Source of the DNA: Bacteroidales bacterium
GTDB lineage: Bacteria > Bacteroidota > Bacteroidia > Bacteroidales > Muribaculaceae
Reading direction: 5' to 3'
NCBI GenBank assembly: GCA_029218425.1
Contig: JAQXRH010000085.1
Span: forward strand, 1-37,175
DNA: 37,175 bases
The notes under the pieces were generated by a model, which had not been told where the DNA came from, made no database searches, and was given only the letters and a program-made list of their open reading frames with translations. A program made the position numbers and the translations under genes. This document shows positions 17,970 to 26,627 of this stretch, piece by piece (position 1 is the stretch's first letter; every line of letters begins with the position of its first letter).

Positions 17970-18854
17970 TCACTCCATTGCCGAAGCTCCCCAAAGCAAT
18001 TTACGGCGCAGGGTATCGTAGAAATTGTGGCCAGGGCGGCACACCGTCTTAACCACGAAGGGGGCACGCGAGAGGTAGATGTCGATGCCGCAAGGGAGGT
18101 TGACAGAGCGGCCGTCCAAGCTGATACGGAAAGAAGGGGTGCGCGATGAGACTTTCAGCACCAGGAGCGAGGAGTCGTTGACCACCAGAGGCCTCATGGT
18201 GAGGGAATGGGCCGCGATGGGCGAGATGATGAAATTGGGGGCGGTGGGCTGCACAATAGGGCCGCCGACCGACAGGTTGTAGCCCGTGGAACCAGTGGGG
18301 GTAGATACGAGGAGGCCGTCGCAGAGGTAGTCGGCGAGAGGAGCGCGGTCGATGCGGGCGCCGATAGTAATCATCGAGGCAGTGTCCTTTTTGAGGATAG
18401 CCACCTCGTTGATAGCGTAGGGCCAGGTGTCCAAGTCGCCGCCGATAAGGTCGACGCGCAGCAGAGAGCGGCACTCGATGTCGTAGTTGGCGAGGCGGCA
18501 ATCGATGACAGCTGCGGCAGCTTCGGCAATAGTGAAAGGTGCGAGGAAACCGAGATGCCCGGTATTGACACCGATGATAGGGATTTCCGAGTCGCCGACC
18601 CACTGGGCGGTACGCAGGAATGTGCCATCGCCGCCGATGCTAAGGGCGACATCGGCCGAAGAGACAGCGTCGGAAGTCACCGTCACCGCCGCAGTGGCAC
18701 GAGAAAAGGTCTCGCCGATGTTTGACACCAAATAGTCGTAGAGCTTGCGATGGATGACAATGGTATCGCCATTCTCGATAAGTCTAACCACAAACCGAGC
18801 AATTTCGCCTACGTGGGAGTCCTGATGACGGCTACCGTAGAGAGCTACCTTCAT
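17970..18854 (-). CDS. nadK: NAD kinase
   Basis: NAD kinase (294 aa) phosphorylates NAD to NADP. The catalytic GGDGT motif is at 74-78 (LSIGGDGTFLRTA), followed by GVNTGHLGFLA, NEVAILKK, and the glycine-rich TPTGSTGYNLSVGGPIV. The start is ATG and the length is normal. It lies 191 nt downstream of a small ACT-domain gene and 13 nt upstream of the YgjP-type protease gene. nadK divergent from pdxJ is a familiar Bacteroidota arrangement. Confidence 0.97.
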   Translation of the reverse strand: MKVALYGSRHQDSHVGEIARFVVRLIENGDTIVIHRKLYDYLVSNIGETFSRATAAVTVTSDAVSSADVALSIGGDGTFLRTAQWVGDSEIPIIGVNTGHLGFLAPFTIAEAAAAVIDCRLANYDIECRSLLRVDLIGGDLDTWPYAINEVAILKKDTASMITIGARIDRAPLADYLCDGLLVSTPTGSTGYNLSVGGPIVQPTAPNFIISPIAAHSLTMRPLVVNDSSLLVLKVSSRTPSFRISLDGRSVNLPCGIDIYLSRAPFVVKTVCRPGHNFYDTLRRKLLWGASAME

Positions 18855-19045
18855 GTTGTTGAATATTAATCGGTTAAATCATTTCGCCGACAAGATGTCG
18901 CGTAATTGTCAAATTGATAATCAGTAAAATGGAGGCAAGGGGCCTCGGGGTTGTTTGGGGCGTAGCATATCGCTCCAGGGGAGCAGGGCATGTGGCCTCG
19001 GGTGATGGAGCAAAACGCTCCAGGGGTGGGGAGAGAATGAAACTA
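18855..19045. other. Spacer between ACT-domain gene and nadK
   Basis: A non-coding 191-bp spacer with short direct duplications: GGCCTCGG at about 18948 and 18992, and CGCTCCAGGGG at about 18971 and 19017. No promoter matching TAnnTTTG was found for nadK here, so nadK may depend on read-through from the ACT-domain gene. Confidence 0.45.
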
Positions 19046-19384
19046 TCACATTTCGAGATAACGGAGGAGCTCATTGGCACGCGAACGAGCCTGCTCGGCG
19101 TCGGCGTCAAAGCCATCGGGAGAATCGACTTCAACCACCTCATAGCCATAGCGTTGCAGCGAACGGACAGCGCGCGAAGGATTGCGGCGGTCGATACGCA
19201 GGGACACCTGCAGCTCGCCACATCGGCCCGGTCGCGACAGCACATTGAGATTAACGACATGGGCATCGCAGTCCTCTACCGCACGGGCAATAGCCGAGGC
19301 AGAGTAATCTTGTGATTTACAAGCCACGACGAGCGACGATACATCGGCCGAAGGAGGGAATAATATGTCGAGATTCAAGTCCAA
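19046..19384 (-). CDS. Solo ACT-like domain protein upstream of nadK
   Basis: A 112-aa protein resembling the C-terminal ACT-like domain of the roughly 220-aa CBS-pair protein that many Bacteroidota encode next to nadK: SSLVVACKSQDYSASAIARAV, then AHVVNLNVLS, LQVSLRIDR and RYGYEVVEV, in the beta-alpha-beta order of ACT domains, and a terminal ANELLRYLEM that parallels that family's tail. The CBS pair is absent: only 165 nt separate it from divergent pdxJ. The start is uncertain; TTG at 19384 is the longest option and no ATG exists near the N-terminus. Family assignment is from recalled pattern, not a search. Confidence 0.65.
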   Translation of the reverse strand: MDLNLDILFPPSADVSSLVVACKSQDYSASAIARAVEDCDAHVVNLNVLSRPGRCGELQVSLRIDRRNPSRAVRSLQRYGYEVVEVDSPDGFDADAEQARSRANELLRYLEM

Positions 19385-19417
19385 TTGCCAAGAAAGGTTA
19401 AAAAATAAAAGATATAT

Positions 19418-19448
19418 TTTGAATTATTGCCTAATCTGACTAAATTTG
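19418..19448 (+). promoter_or_regulatory. pdxJ operon promoter
   Basis: TTTG (19418-19421), 19-nt spacer, TAAATTTG (19441-19448): both Bacteroidota elements at canonical spacing. Transcription would start near 19454, about 95 nt before pdxJ. Confidence 0.65.
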
Positions 19449-19467
19449 TAATCAAATTATCGATTTA

Positions 19468-19501
19468 CAAAAATACGAATAAATTGCTAATGATAGGCAA
19501 A
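19468..19501 (-). promoter_or_regulatory. ACT-domain gene/nadK promoter
   Basis: On the minus strand: TTTG (19501-19498), 22-nt spacer, TATTTTTG (19475-19468). The spacer is slightly long. It lies back-to-back with the pdxJ promoter, so the two transcripts would overlap at their 5' ends. Confidence 0.4.
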
Positions 19502-19549
19502 AAATCGTGATTGTAGATAAATTTTTATTTATTTTTAAGTAAGAAAGCT

Positions 19550-20269
19550 ATGACAACCAGTCTGAGTGTCAACATCAACAAGATAGCCACCCTGCGCAAC
19601 GCACGAGGGGAGAACAACCCCGACGTGTTGAAGGTAGCTCTTGACTGTGAGCGATTTGGGGCCGACGGCATCACGGTGCATCCACGTCCCGACGAGCGTC
19701 ACATCAAGCGAGCCGACGTATACCAGCTACGTCCGGCGCTGAGGTCGGAATTCAACATTGAAGGCTATCCTACGCCCGAGTTCATGGACTTGGTGCTGAA
19801 AGTAAAGCCGTCGCAAGTGACGCTCGTTCCCGACGCCGCAGAAGCATTGACGTCGTCGGCAGGATGGGAAGTTGGTCCCAACTTGGAATTTTTGACATCG
19901 ATAGTCAACGCCTTGCACGATGCCGAGATACGGTCGTCGATATTCGTGTCGACCGACATCGACAACATACACCTTGCCGCGAAGACCGGCACCGACCGCA
20001 TAGAGCTGTACACCAAGCCCTACGCCGACATGTTTTTCACCAATCCCGAGATGGCCGTATCGCCCTTCGTAGAGGCATCGCGAGCCGCCCACAAGGCCGG
20101 GCTTGGGGTAAATGCCGGCCATGACCTGAGTTTGCAGAACCTGCGCTATTTCGCCCAATCGCTGCCCTATCTCAACGAAGTGTCGATAGGCCATGCGTTG
20201 GTGTGCGACGCCCTATACATGGGTCTGAGCGAGACAATACGCAGCTATAAGGACTGCCTGGCAAAATAG
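19550..20269 (+). CDS. pdxJ: Pyridoxine 5'-phosphate synthase
   Basis: PdxJ (239 aa) joins 3-amino-2-oxopropyl phosphate and 1-deoxyxylulose 5-phosphate to make pyridoxine phosphate, in the DXP-dependent route to vitamin B6. The TIM barrel shows [15 protein letters not shown] near the N-terminus, [14 protein letters not shown] (about 38-51), and the C-terminal [15 protein letters not shown] and [16 protein letters not shown]. The start is ATG after an A/T-rich leader without a Shine-Dalgarno sequence. It is the first gene of a plus-strand run into exbB. The 149-bp gap to exbB contains a degenerate duplication (GGCCGCC, then GGAAAC, then ACTAAT, at about 20299-20340 and 20370-20395). Confidence 0.97.
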   Translation: MTTSLSVNINKIATLRNARGENNPDVLKVALDCERFGADGITVHPRPDERHIKRADVYQLRPALRSEFNIEGYPTPEFMDLVLKVKPSQVTLVPDAAEALTSSAGWEVGPNLEFLTSIVNALHDAEIRSSIFVSTDIDNIHLAAKTGTDRIELYTKPYADMFFTNPEMAVSPFVEASRAAHKAGLGVNAGHDLSLQNLRYFAQSLPYLNEVSIGHALVCDALYMGLSETIRSYKDCLAK

Positions 20270-20418
20270 CATCGGGCAGGAGGGGCGCCGAATTGATGGC
20301 CGCCGCACAGGCGACCGCCACACCGGAAACGGACTAATCGCACCGAAGTGAGAAGGCCACCAGGCAGACGGCCGCCACACAGGAAACAAACTAATAATCA
20401 CGAAGAAAACGACAGATA

Positions 20419-21162
20419 ATGCTTACACTTAACATTCCCACCGCGGGCAACGAATACGTTGACACCATCTCCCAAGCAGTAAACGACGCTACGCCGGCCG
20501 TAGCCGACAATGCAACACCCGTAGCCGATGCCGCCACGGCAGCATCACTTTCATTTTGGGACCTCTGCATGCAGGGGGGCATACTTATGATACCCATAGG
20601 CATACTATTGCTATTCAGCATCTACTTTTTCATAGAGCGGTGGATAGTGATACGCAAAGCCAACCGTCAAGACGACACCTTCATGCGCCGCATCAAGGAC
20701 TATATACATGAAGGGGAGATAGAGAGCGCCCTCAACCTGTGCCGCAACATGGGCACGCCCTACGCGCGGCTCATCAGCAAAGGCATATCGCGCATAGGCC
20801 GCCCGATGAACGACGTGCTCGTGGCGATAGAGAACACCGGCAACATCGAGATAGCGAAGCTGTCGAAAGGGTTGCCGTGGCTTGCGACCACAGCCTCCGG
20901 CGCACCTATGCTCGGTTTCTTGGGCACGGTAATCGGAATGGTACAGGCCTTCTACAACATATCGGCGCAAGGGTCGAGCGCCGACATAGCCACCTTCTCC
21001 GGCGGCATCTACACAGCCTTGGTCACTACCATAGCCGGATTGATAGTGGGCGTCGTGGCACTCTTTGCCTACAACACCCTTGTTGCCAAAATCAACAACG
21101 TGATGACCTCGCTCGAAGGGAAGACGATGGAATTCATGGACTTACTAAACGAACCCGCCTAA
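20419..21162 (+). CDS. exbB: ExbB/TolQ/MotA-family proton channel
   Basis: A 247-aa inner-membrane subunit of the TonB energising complex. Three membrane segments are evident: about 52-72 (GILMIPIGILLLFSIYFF), about 150-172 (GAPMLGFLGTVIGMVQAF) and about 190-213 (YTALVTTIAGLIVGVVALFA). The cytoplasmic domain lies between the first two. The N-terminus before the first segment is a long Ala/Asp-rich stretch (TPAVADNATPVADAATAAS). exbD follows at 13 nt and the TonB-like gene 3 nt after that, so the three form one unit. Confidence 0.93.
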   Translation: MLTLNIPTAGNEYVDTISQAVNDATPAVADNATPVADAATAASLSFWDLCMQGGILMIPIGILLLFSIYFFIERWIVIRKANRQDDTFMRRIKDYIHEGEIESALNLCRNMGTPYARLISKGISRIGRPMNDVLVAIENTGNIEIAKLSKGLPWLATTASGAPMLGFLGTVIGMVQAFYNISAQGSSADIATFSGGIYTALVTTIAGLIVGVVALFAYNTLVAKINNVMTSLEGKTMEFMDLLNEPA

Positions 21163-21175
21163 TAAAGCACAGGCC

Positions 21176-21694
21176 ATGGCACTAAAGCGACAACATAACA
21201 TGATGGCAGCCTTCTCGATGGCGTCGATGACCGATGTCATCTTCCTGCTACTCATATTCTTCATGGTCACATCGACCTATATATTTCCGACAGCGCTTGA
21301 GGTGAACTTGCCGCAATCGTCGCAGCAGACCACCAAGAAGCCCACGATACGCATTTCGGTGGACGCCCAAGGGAATATATCGACAGCAATGGGCGACACC
21401 GAACGGCAGCCCATACCGCCCGAGCAGCTCAAGACGTGGCTTATGCTTGCCAAAGAGCAGGCGCCCGAAGATGCTACCGTGGCCCTATACGCCGATGAAA
21501 ACGCGTCGTACGGCGACATCGTCAAGATACTCAACGTGGGCGCCGAGGCCAACATAAGCATAGTGCTCGCCACCAAGCCGTTGCGTTCAAACGGCGGCAA
21601 TATCGGCGGCGTTATCGGCAATGCGAACGGCGGCGAGATAAACGGCAGCGTGGTAAATGACAATGCATTAGACAATACAATTCCCGGGAACTAA
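21176..21694 (+). CDS. exbD: ExbD/TolR-family protein
   Basis: A 172-aa biopolymer transport subunit that pairs with ExbB to convert proton flow into motion of TonB. A single N-terminal membrane segment (about 17-38) includes the conserved proton-path aspartate, Asp20, in MTDVIFLLLIFFM. A periplasmic domain follows. The C-terminal 35 residues are Gly/Asn-rich (NGGNIGGVIGNANGGE). Many Bacteroidota operons carry two exbD genes; only one is present here. The start is ATG. Confidence 0.94.
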   Translation: MALKRQHNMMAAFSMASMTDVIFLLLIFFMVTSTYIFPTALEVNLPQSSQQTTKKPTIRISVDAQGNISTAMGDTERQPIPPEQLKTWLMLAKEQAPEDATVALYADENASYGDIVKILNVGAEANISIVLATKPLRSNGGNIGGVIGNANGGEINGSVVNDNALDNTIPGN

Positions 21695-21697
21695 TAG

Positions 21698-22507
21698 ATG
21701 GACAACCGACCTAAAATAGTATCAGGCATCGTGACCGCCGTAATCGCAATAGTAATTATTGCGATGCTGGTGTCATGGCATCTGAGCGTCAATGTCGACA
21801 AAGGGCAGGAATGGCCGCCGGTGAAAGAGTTTGAGCTCATCGCCGAAGATATAGAGGACCCCGAGACCTTTGTGAGCACCTACACGTCGTCGGCCGACGA
21901 CGTATGGGAGGAGCAAGCCGACATCGACGACCCCGGAGCGTCGGACATCGATTCAGAGGCCGACACCCAGACCTCCTACGACCCGGCCAACAGCGGCGAC
22001 ACCCAGGGGCACCATGCCAACCTGACATCGAGCGAACAGCCCTCGGCAGTACAGCAGAAGAAGGTGAAGGAAGGCACTACGAAGCCCGACAATTCAGCAC
22101 GCTTAGAAGCAGAGCGCCAGCAGAAATCGAAGAAAAACATCGAGGACAAGATGGCTAACCGGTTCTCGGGCACCGGCAACGGTACCGGCGGCAAGGCAGA
22201 TGCCAAAGCCGACGGGAGCAAGAACAACGGCGGCCCCGGCGGTAACGAACCACTCACCTACTCCGCGTCGCACAACGAGCATCCGCGCAGTAGCGAATTG
22301 GGCACGATACGCATCAGAGTCACCGTAATGGCGGGAGGCATAGTGCGTGCCGGGTCGGCCAAGTATATAGGCGGAGTGGGAAATGCGGCCAAGAACAGCA
22401 AGACGCGAAGCGAATGTGAAAAGGCAGCAGAGAGATGCCGTTTCAAGCGAGCATCTAACGACACTGCGCCCCGCGAAGGAATAGTAATATTTGAATGGAA
22501 GGACTGA
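21698..22507 (+). CDS. TonB/TolA-like energy transducer
   Basis: A 269-aa protein occupying the tonB position after exbBD. It has an N-terminal membrane anchor (about 6-28), an acidic then Lys/Gln-rich periplasmic linker (30-150), a Gly/Asn-rich stretch (FSGTGNGTGGKADAKADG) and a C-terminal domain (about 200-269) with the TonB_C outline: IRIRVTVMAGGIVRAG, an alpha-helical SECEKAAERCRF, then GIVIFEWKD. This matches the short TonB/TolA-like proteins that Bacteroidota encode downstream of pdxJ-exbB-exbD. The linker is short and has little proline, so reach across the periplasm may be limited. Which receptors it serves cannot be told. Confidence 0.75.
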   Translation: MDNRPKIVSGIVTAVIAIVIIAMLVSWHLSVNVDKGQEWPPVKEFELIAEDIEDPETFVSTYTSSADDVWEEQADIDDPGASDIDSEADTQTSYDPANSGDTQGHHANLTSSEQPSAVQQKKVKEGTTKPDNSARLEAERQQKSKKNIEDKMANRFSGTGNGTGGKADAKADGSKNNGGPGGNEPLTYSASHNEHPRSSELGTIRIRVTVMAGGIVRAGSAKYIGGVGNAAKNSKTRSECEKAAERCRFKRASNDTAPREGIVIFEWKD

Positions 22508-22508
22508 G

Positions 22509-23222
22509 ATGAACAATGACCGTCCTACCCTCTACCTGTTTCCGTCGAATCTGAGCGATGCCGCGATGAGCGACGTGTTGCCCCCGGTAAATATTGAATT
22601 GATTACCGGGGTGAAGCATTTTATAGTGGAGAATGTGCGCACGGCGCGACGATTTTTAAAGAAATGCAACCGTGAAATCGACATTGACAGTCTGACGTTC
22701 AGCGTGTTGGATGTCAATAGCGACCCGTCGACTGTTGGAGCGATGCTTGCGCCGATGGAGCAGGGGCATGACATGGGCGTCATATCAGAGGCGGGATGTC
22801 CGGCGGTGGCCGATCCCGGAGCGTATGCCGTGGCCGAAGCGCATCGCCGGGGGTATAAGGTGATGCCGTTGGTAGGTCCGTCGAGCATACTGTTATCGCT
22901 TATGGGGTCGGGGTTTAACGGCCAGAGCTTCACGTTTGTAGGCTATCTGCCCATCCATGGCAGTGAAAGAGCCGCGGCGCTCAAGCAGATGCATGCCGAC
23001 GTCATGCGCAACGACCGCACGCAGATATTCATCGAGACCCCGTATCGCAACAACCGGTTAATCGCCGACATCATAGCAACGCTGCCGCCGTCGACCCGGA
23101 TGTGCGTAGCCACCGACCTTACCGGGCCTGGGCAACGCATCACCACGCTTAGTCTGGGGCAATGGCGACGCATCACCCCCGACTACGATAAAGTACCAGC
23201 TATATTCCTGCTATATAAGTAG
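22509..23222 (+). CDS. RsmI-like SAM-dependent methyltransferase
   Basis: A 237-aa tetrapyrrole-methylase-fold enzyme related to RsmI, which 2'-O-methylates C1402 of 16S rRNA. The glycine-rich SAM motif is GVISEAGCPAVADPG (90-104), followed by PLVGPSSILLSLMGSGFNGQSF and FIETPYRNN. It belongs to the shorter Bacteroidota subgroup with the HFIVENVRTARRFLK segment near the N-terminus. The start is ATG at 22509, overlapping nothing but only 1 nt after the TonB-like stop, so translation is probably coupled; a TTG six codons upstream is less likely. The exact target nucleotide is not certain. Confidence 0.88.
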   Translation: MNNDRPTLYLFPSNLSDAAMSDVLPPVNIELITGVKHFIVENVRTARRFLKKCNREIDIDSLTFSVLDVNSDPSTVGAMLAPMEQGHDMGVISEAGCPAVADPGAYAVAEAHRRGYKVMPLVGPSSILLSLMGSGFNGQSFTFVGYLPIHGSERAAALKQMHADVMRNDRTQIFIETPYRNNRLIADIIATLPPSTRMCVATDLTGPGQRITTLSLGQWRRITPDYDKVPAIFLLYK

Positions 23223-23275
23223 TTAGTAGATATTAGTTTACAACAAATAAGAAAAAGGGCTAAACGAGAGAGCTT

Positions 23276-24343
23276 ATGGCACGACGCAGAAAAATATCGT
23301 TTGATACACGTCACCTACCGGGGCTGTTTGACGACATACTCCGGGAAGAGGGTGATGCGACGTCGGATGCCGTAGGCGAAGGCAAGAGCCGGATTGGGGG
23401 CTCCCGAAAGCCGCAGAAGCGTGGGATGAGCGGAGGCGAAACAGAGGAAAGCATGGCGATGCTCCCCGATGCCATAGAGCCGTTGAAATCGGCCGTAGCG
23501 GTGACCACGTTGCGTTACATATCGTTTGGCAGCGGTAGTTCGGGCAATTGTTCCTATTTGGGGAACGACCGATACGGGATACTCATAGATGCCGGCGTCG
23601 ACCCGACGAAAGTGTACGCCGAATTGGAGCGCAACAGCATATCAATCAGTACGATAGGAGGCATCATACTAACGCACGACCATGGTGACCATGTCAGGTA
23701 TGCCTACAACATAGTGCGTCGGAACCGTCATATACGCATATATTGCACGCCGGCCACACTCAATGGGTTGCTCCGGCGTCACAACATATCGCGACGGATA
23801 AAGGACTACCACCAGCCGATATTCAAGGAATTTCCATTTCATTTGTCGGATTTTGTAATCACGCCGTTTGAGGTGTCGCACGACGGAAGCGACAACGTAG
23901 GGTTCTTCATATCGGCAGGGGATCATAAATTTGTGGTAGCTACCGACATGGGAGAGGTGACAGATCGAGCCGACTACTACATACGTCAAGCCAACCACCT
24001 GATGATAGAGACCAACTACGACTTGACAATGCTGCTTAACGGGAGGTATCCGGAATATCTAAAGGCCCGCATCATGGCAGCCAAAGGGCATATGGACAAC
24101 GAGGCTACGGCGGCGTATCTGAAGCGCATCTACACGCCGACGTTGCAGAATGTGTTTTTGTGCCACTTGTCGCACGACAACAACACACCGGAGATAGCAT
24201 TGTCGGCGGTGACCAATGCATTCAGAAGCATAGGTATAGAGCCGGGCGACGGGAGCGGGAGCATAGCATCGCGCAACCAGCCGGTGCAGGTGGTAGCCTT
24301 GCCGCGATTCGACTCCACCGGAGTGATAGTGTTGCGGTTGTAG
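23276..24343 (+). CDS. YycJ/WalJ-like metallo-beta-lactamase-fold hydrolase
   Basis: A 355-aa MBL-fold protein. The metal site THDHGDH (His134, His136, Asp138, His139) follows ISFGSGSSGNCSYL (82-95) and ILIDAGV. Downstream are VSHDGSDNVGF, ATDMGEV, the ETNYD motif and a late HLSHDNN. This is the YycJ/WalJ group, linked to cell wall or DNA-related functions in other bacteria. Those proteins are about 255-270 aa; here a roughly 78-residue basic, low-complexity N-terminus is added. Internal ATGs (codons 51, 60, 62) would remove most of it, so the true start is open. It lies 53 nt after the methyltransferase gene. Confidence 0.85.
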   Translation: MARRRKISFDTRHLPGLFDDILREEGDATSDAVGEGKSRIGGSRKPQKRGMSGGETEESMAMLPDAIEPLKSAVAVTTLRYISFGSGSSGNCSYLGNDRYGILIDAGVDPTKVYAELERNSISISTIGGIILTHDHGDHVRYAYNIVRRNRHIRIYCTPATLNGLLRRHNISRRIKDYHQPIFKEFPFHLSDFVITPFEVSHDGSDNVGFFISAGDHKFVVATDMGEVTDRADYYIRQANHLMIETNYDLTMLLNGRYPEYLKARIMAAKGHMDNEATAAYLKRIYTPTLQNVFLCHLSHDNNTPEIALSAVTNAFRSIGIEPGDGSGSIASRNQPVQVVALPRFDSTGVIVLRL

Positions 24344-24507
24344 AGGGGGTGGCATATAGGAGGATGTGGTGGGGCTGATACCCTAAGTGCTCAAAAGCGG
24401 CGACTACAATCCCATAGGATAGTTGCAACCTGAAAAAAGTGAAAGCATACGCAATAAAAAAAGCGAACAATAATCAAACTATAATCATACAAAAATAGAA
24501 TACAAAG

Positions 24508-26553
24508 ATGAAATCAATTAAGTTATTCTTGGCTTGCGCACTCGCAGTCGGCAGCATTTCAGCCATGTCGGCCGAGGAGCATCTGAAGAGCCTCAATGCC
24601 GGATATATCGACAGCAGTGTGGATCCCGGCACCGATTTTTATACCTATGTGAACAGCGGGTGGCAGAAAGCCAATCCGTTAACGGCAGAATACTCGCGCT
24701 ACGGGCAGTTTGACAAGCTTGCTGAAATGAGCCGAGACCGAGTAAAAGAGATAGTGCTCGGTTTGGCAGATACAAACCCGGAGGTAGGGACAGTAGCCTA
24801 TAAGGTGTCGACCATCTATGAGTTGGCGATGGACTCCGTAAGGCGAAATGCAGAAGGTGCAGCGCCAATCAAGGCCGATTTGTCGCGCATAGAGAATGCC
24901 AAACCCGAGGAGATGGAAGACCTGTTGCTGTGGATGCATGGGAACTATGCCAATCCTTTCTTTTCAGCCGGGCCTATGGAAGACCTTGCCAACTCCAATG
25001 AATATGCAATGTATGTGAGCGGAGGGGGCATCACGCTCGGCGACCGCGACTACTATCTGAGCAACGACAAGGAGAATGTGAAGATACGCGAGGCCTACAA
25101 GAAGCTCATAGAGAAGAAGATGCGTCTTGTGGGATACACCAAGAAAGAGGCACGCCGCATCGTGGCCAACGTGATGAAGATAGAGACCGCGCTTGCCGAC
25201 TCCACGTGGACACGCGAGGAGAGCCGCAACATACCGGCGATGTACAATCCGCGAAGCTTTGAGCAGCTCAAGGCTATGTATCCCGCGATAAATTGGGACC
25301 GATACTTCATCGAGACTATGGGAATAGCATCGCCCGAGAGCGTCATAGTGACTGAAATCAACACCGTCAAGCAGGCCGACAACCTACTGTCGACGTTGAG
25401 CGACAGGGAGAAGAAAGACTACTACGTGTGGTACTATGTGAACCAGGCATCGAGCAAATTGTCGGACGATTTTAACGACGCCGATTTCGAGTTCGAGAAA
25501 GTGATGTCGGGAGTAGAGACCCAGCGTCCGCGATGGAAACGAGCATTGTCGTTTGTAGAAGGGAGCATGGGCGAAGCAGTAGGCCAGCTCTACGTAGAGA
25601 AATATTTCCCCGAGACGTCGAAAGAATATATGCTTGGATTGGTAGAGAACTTGCGCAGGGCATTGGGCAAGCATATCATCAACCTGCCGTGGATGAGCGA
25701 CGACACCAAGCTGAATGCCATCAAGAAGCTGAATGCGTTTACCGTCAAGATAGGTTATCCCGACAAGTGGAAAGATTACAGCGACTTGAATATCGACCCG
25801 TCGCTGAGCTTCTACGAGAACATGCACAACGTGGCGATGTGGCACCAGAAGCGTCAATATGCCAAGTGGGGCAAGCCGGTAGACAAGACAGAATGGGGCA
25901 TGACTCCTCAGACAGTGAATGCCTATTACAATCCGCTTGCCAACGAGATAGTATTCCCGGCCGCCATACTGCAGGCGCCGTATTTCGATCCTGAGGCATC
26001 GGATGCCGAGAACTATGGAGCCATCGGAGTGGTAATAGGCCATGAGATGACCCACGGCTTTGACGACCAGGGGCGCAACTTCGATGCTAATGGCAACATG
26101 GTGAACTGGTGGACTAAAGAGGACAGCGAAGCATTTGCCGCGCTTACCAAGGGACTTGTGGAGCAATTCAATGCAGTAGAAGTGTTGCCCGGGCTTAATG
26201 CGAATGGGGAATACACGCTTGGCGAGAACATAGCCGACCAGGGCGGATTGCGAGTAGCGATGACAGCGTTTCTTGATTCGCAGAAAGCCAAAGGCGTAGA
26301 TATCAACTCCGAGGAAGCAAAAATCGACGGATACAGCCCGTTGCAAGTGTTCTACATGAACTATGCCAATGTGTGGGCAGGCAATATCCGCCAAGAGACC
26401 ATGCGTCAGTTGACGTTGGGCGATGTGCACTCGTTGGGCAAGAACCGAGTAAACGTGACCTTGCGCAACATTGAGCCGTTCTTCAAAGCATTTTCCATAG
26501 GCGAAGGGGATGCGATGTATCGCGAGGCGTCGGAGCGAGTAATCATCTGGTAA
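24508..26553 (+). CDS. pepO: M13-family zinc endopeptidase, secreted
   Basis: A 681-aa neprilysin-like (M13/PepO) metalloprotease that cleaves oligopeptides. A signal peptide (about 1-22, ending SAMSA) exports it. The N-terminal M13 domain begins at about residue 35 (DPGTDFYTYVNSGW). The catalytic domain carries zinc motif HEMTH (512-516, in VIGHEMTHGFDDQG) and third ligand Glu573 in GENIADQGGL. Near the C-terminus, RVNVTLRNIEPFFKAF matches the family. The start is ATG after an A-rich leader. No lipobox is seen, so it is probably periplasmic. It is followed by a strong hairpin terminator. Confidence 0.95.
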   Translation: MKSIKLFLACALAVGSISAMSAEEHLKSLNAGYIDSSVDPGTDFYTYVNSGWQKANPLTAEYSRYGQFDKLAEMSRDRVKEIVLGLADTNPEVGTVAYKVSTIYELAMDSVRRNAEGAAPIKADLSRIENAKPEEMEDLLLWMHGNYANPFFSAGPMEDLANSNEYAMYVSGGGITLGDRDYYLSNDKENVKIREAYKKLIEKKMRLVGYTKKEARRIVANVMKIETALADSTWTREESRNIPAMYNPRSFEQLKAMYPAINWDRYFIETMGIASPESVIVTEINTVKQADNLLSTLSDREKKDYYVWYYVNQASSKLSDDFNDADFEFEKVMSGVETQRPRWKRALSFVEGSMGEAVGQLYVEKYFPETSKEYMLGLVENLRRALGKHIINLPWMSDDTKLNAIKKLNAFTVKIGYPDKWKDYSDLNIDPSLSFYENMHNVAMWHQKRQYAKWGKPVDKTEWGMTPQTVNAYYNPLANEIVFPAAILQAPYFDPEASDAENYGAIGVVIGHEMTHGFDDQGRNFDANGNMVNWWTKEDSEAFAALTKGLVEQFNAVEVLPGLNANGEYTLGENIADQGGLRVAMTAFLDSQKAKGVDINSEEAKIDGYSPLQVFYMNYANVWAGNIRQETMRQLTLGDVHSLGKNRVNVTLRNIEPFFKAFSIGEGDAMYREASERVIIW

Positions 26554-26573
26554 ACCGACATAATCGAAAGCAT

Positions 26574-26627
26574 AGCGAGGGTGCTATCGGGGCGGTCCGG
26601 CCGGGCCATCCCGACAGCACCCTCGCT
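26574..26627 (+). terminator. Terminator of the M13 peptidase gene
   Basis: A 19-bp stem (26574-26592 with 26609-26627), with one mismatch and one wobble pair, starts about 20 nt after the stop codon. The loop is GC-rich. There is only a weak downstream T content. It marks the end of the plus-strand core block and the left edge of the AT-rich segment. Confidence 0.55.
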
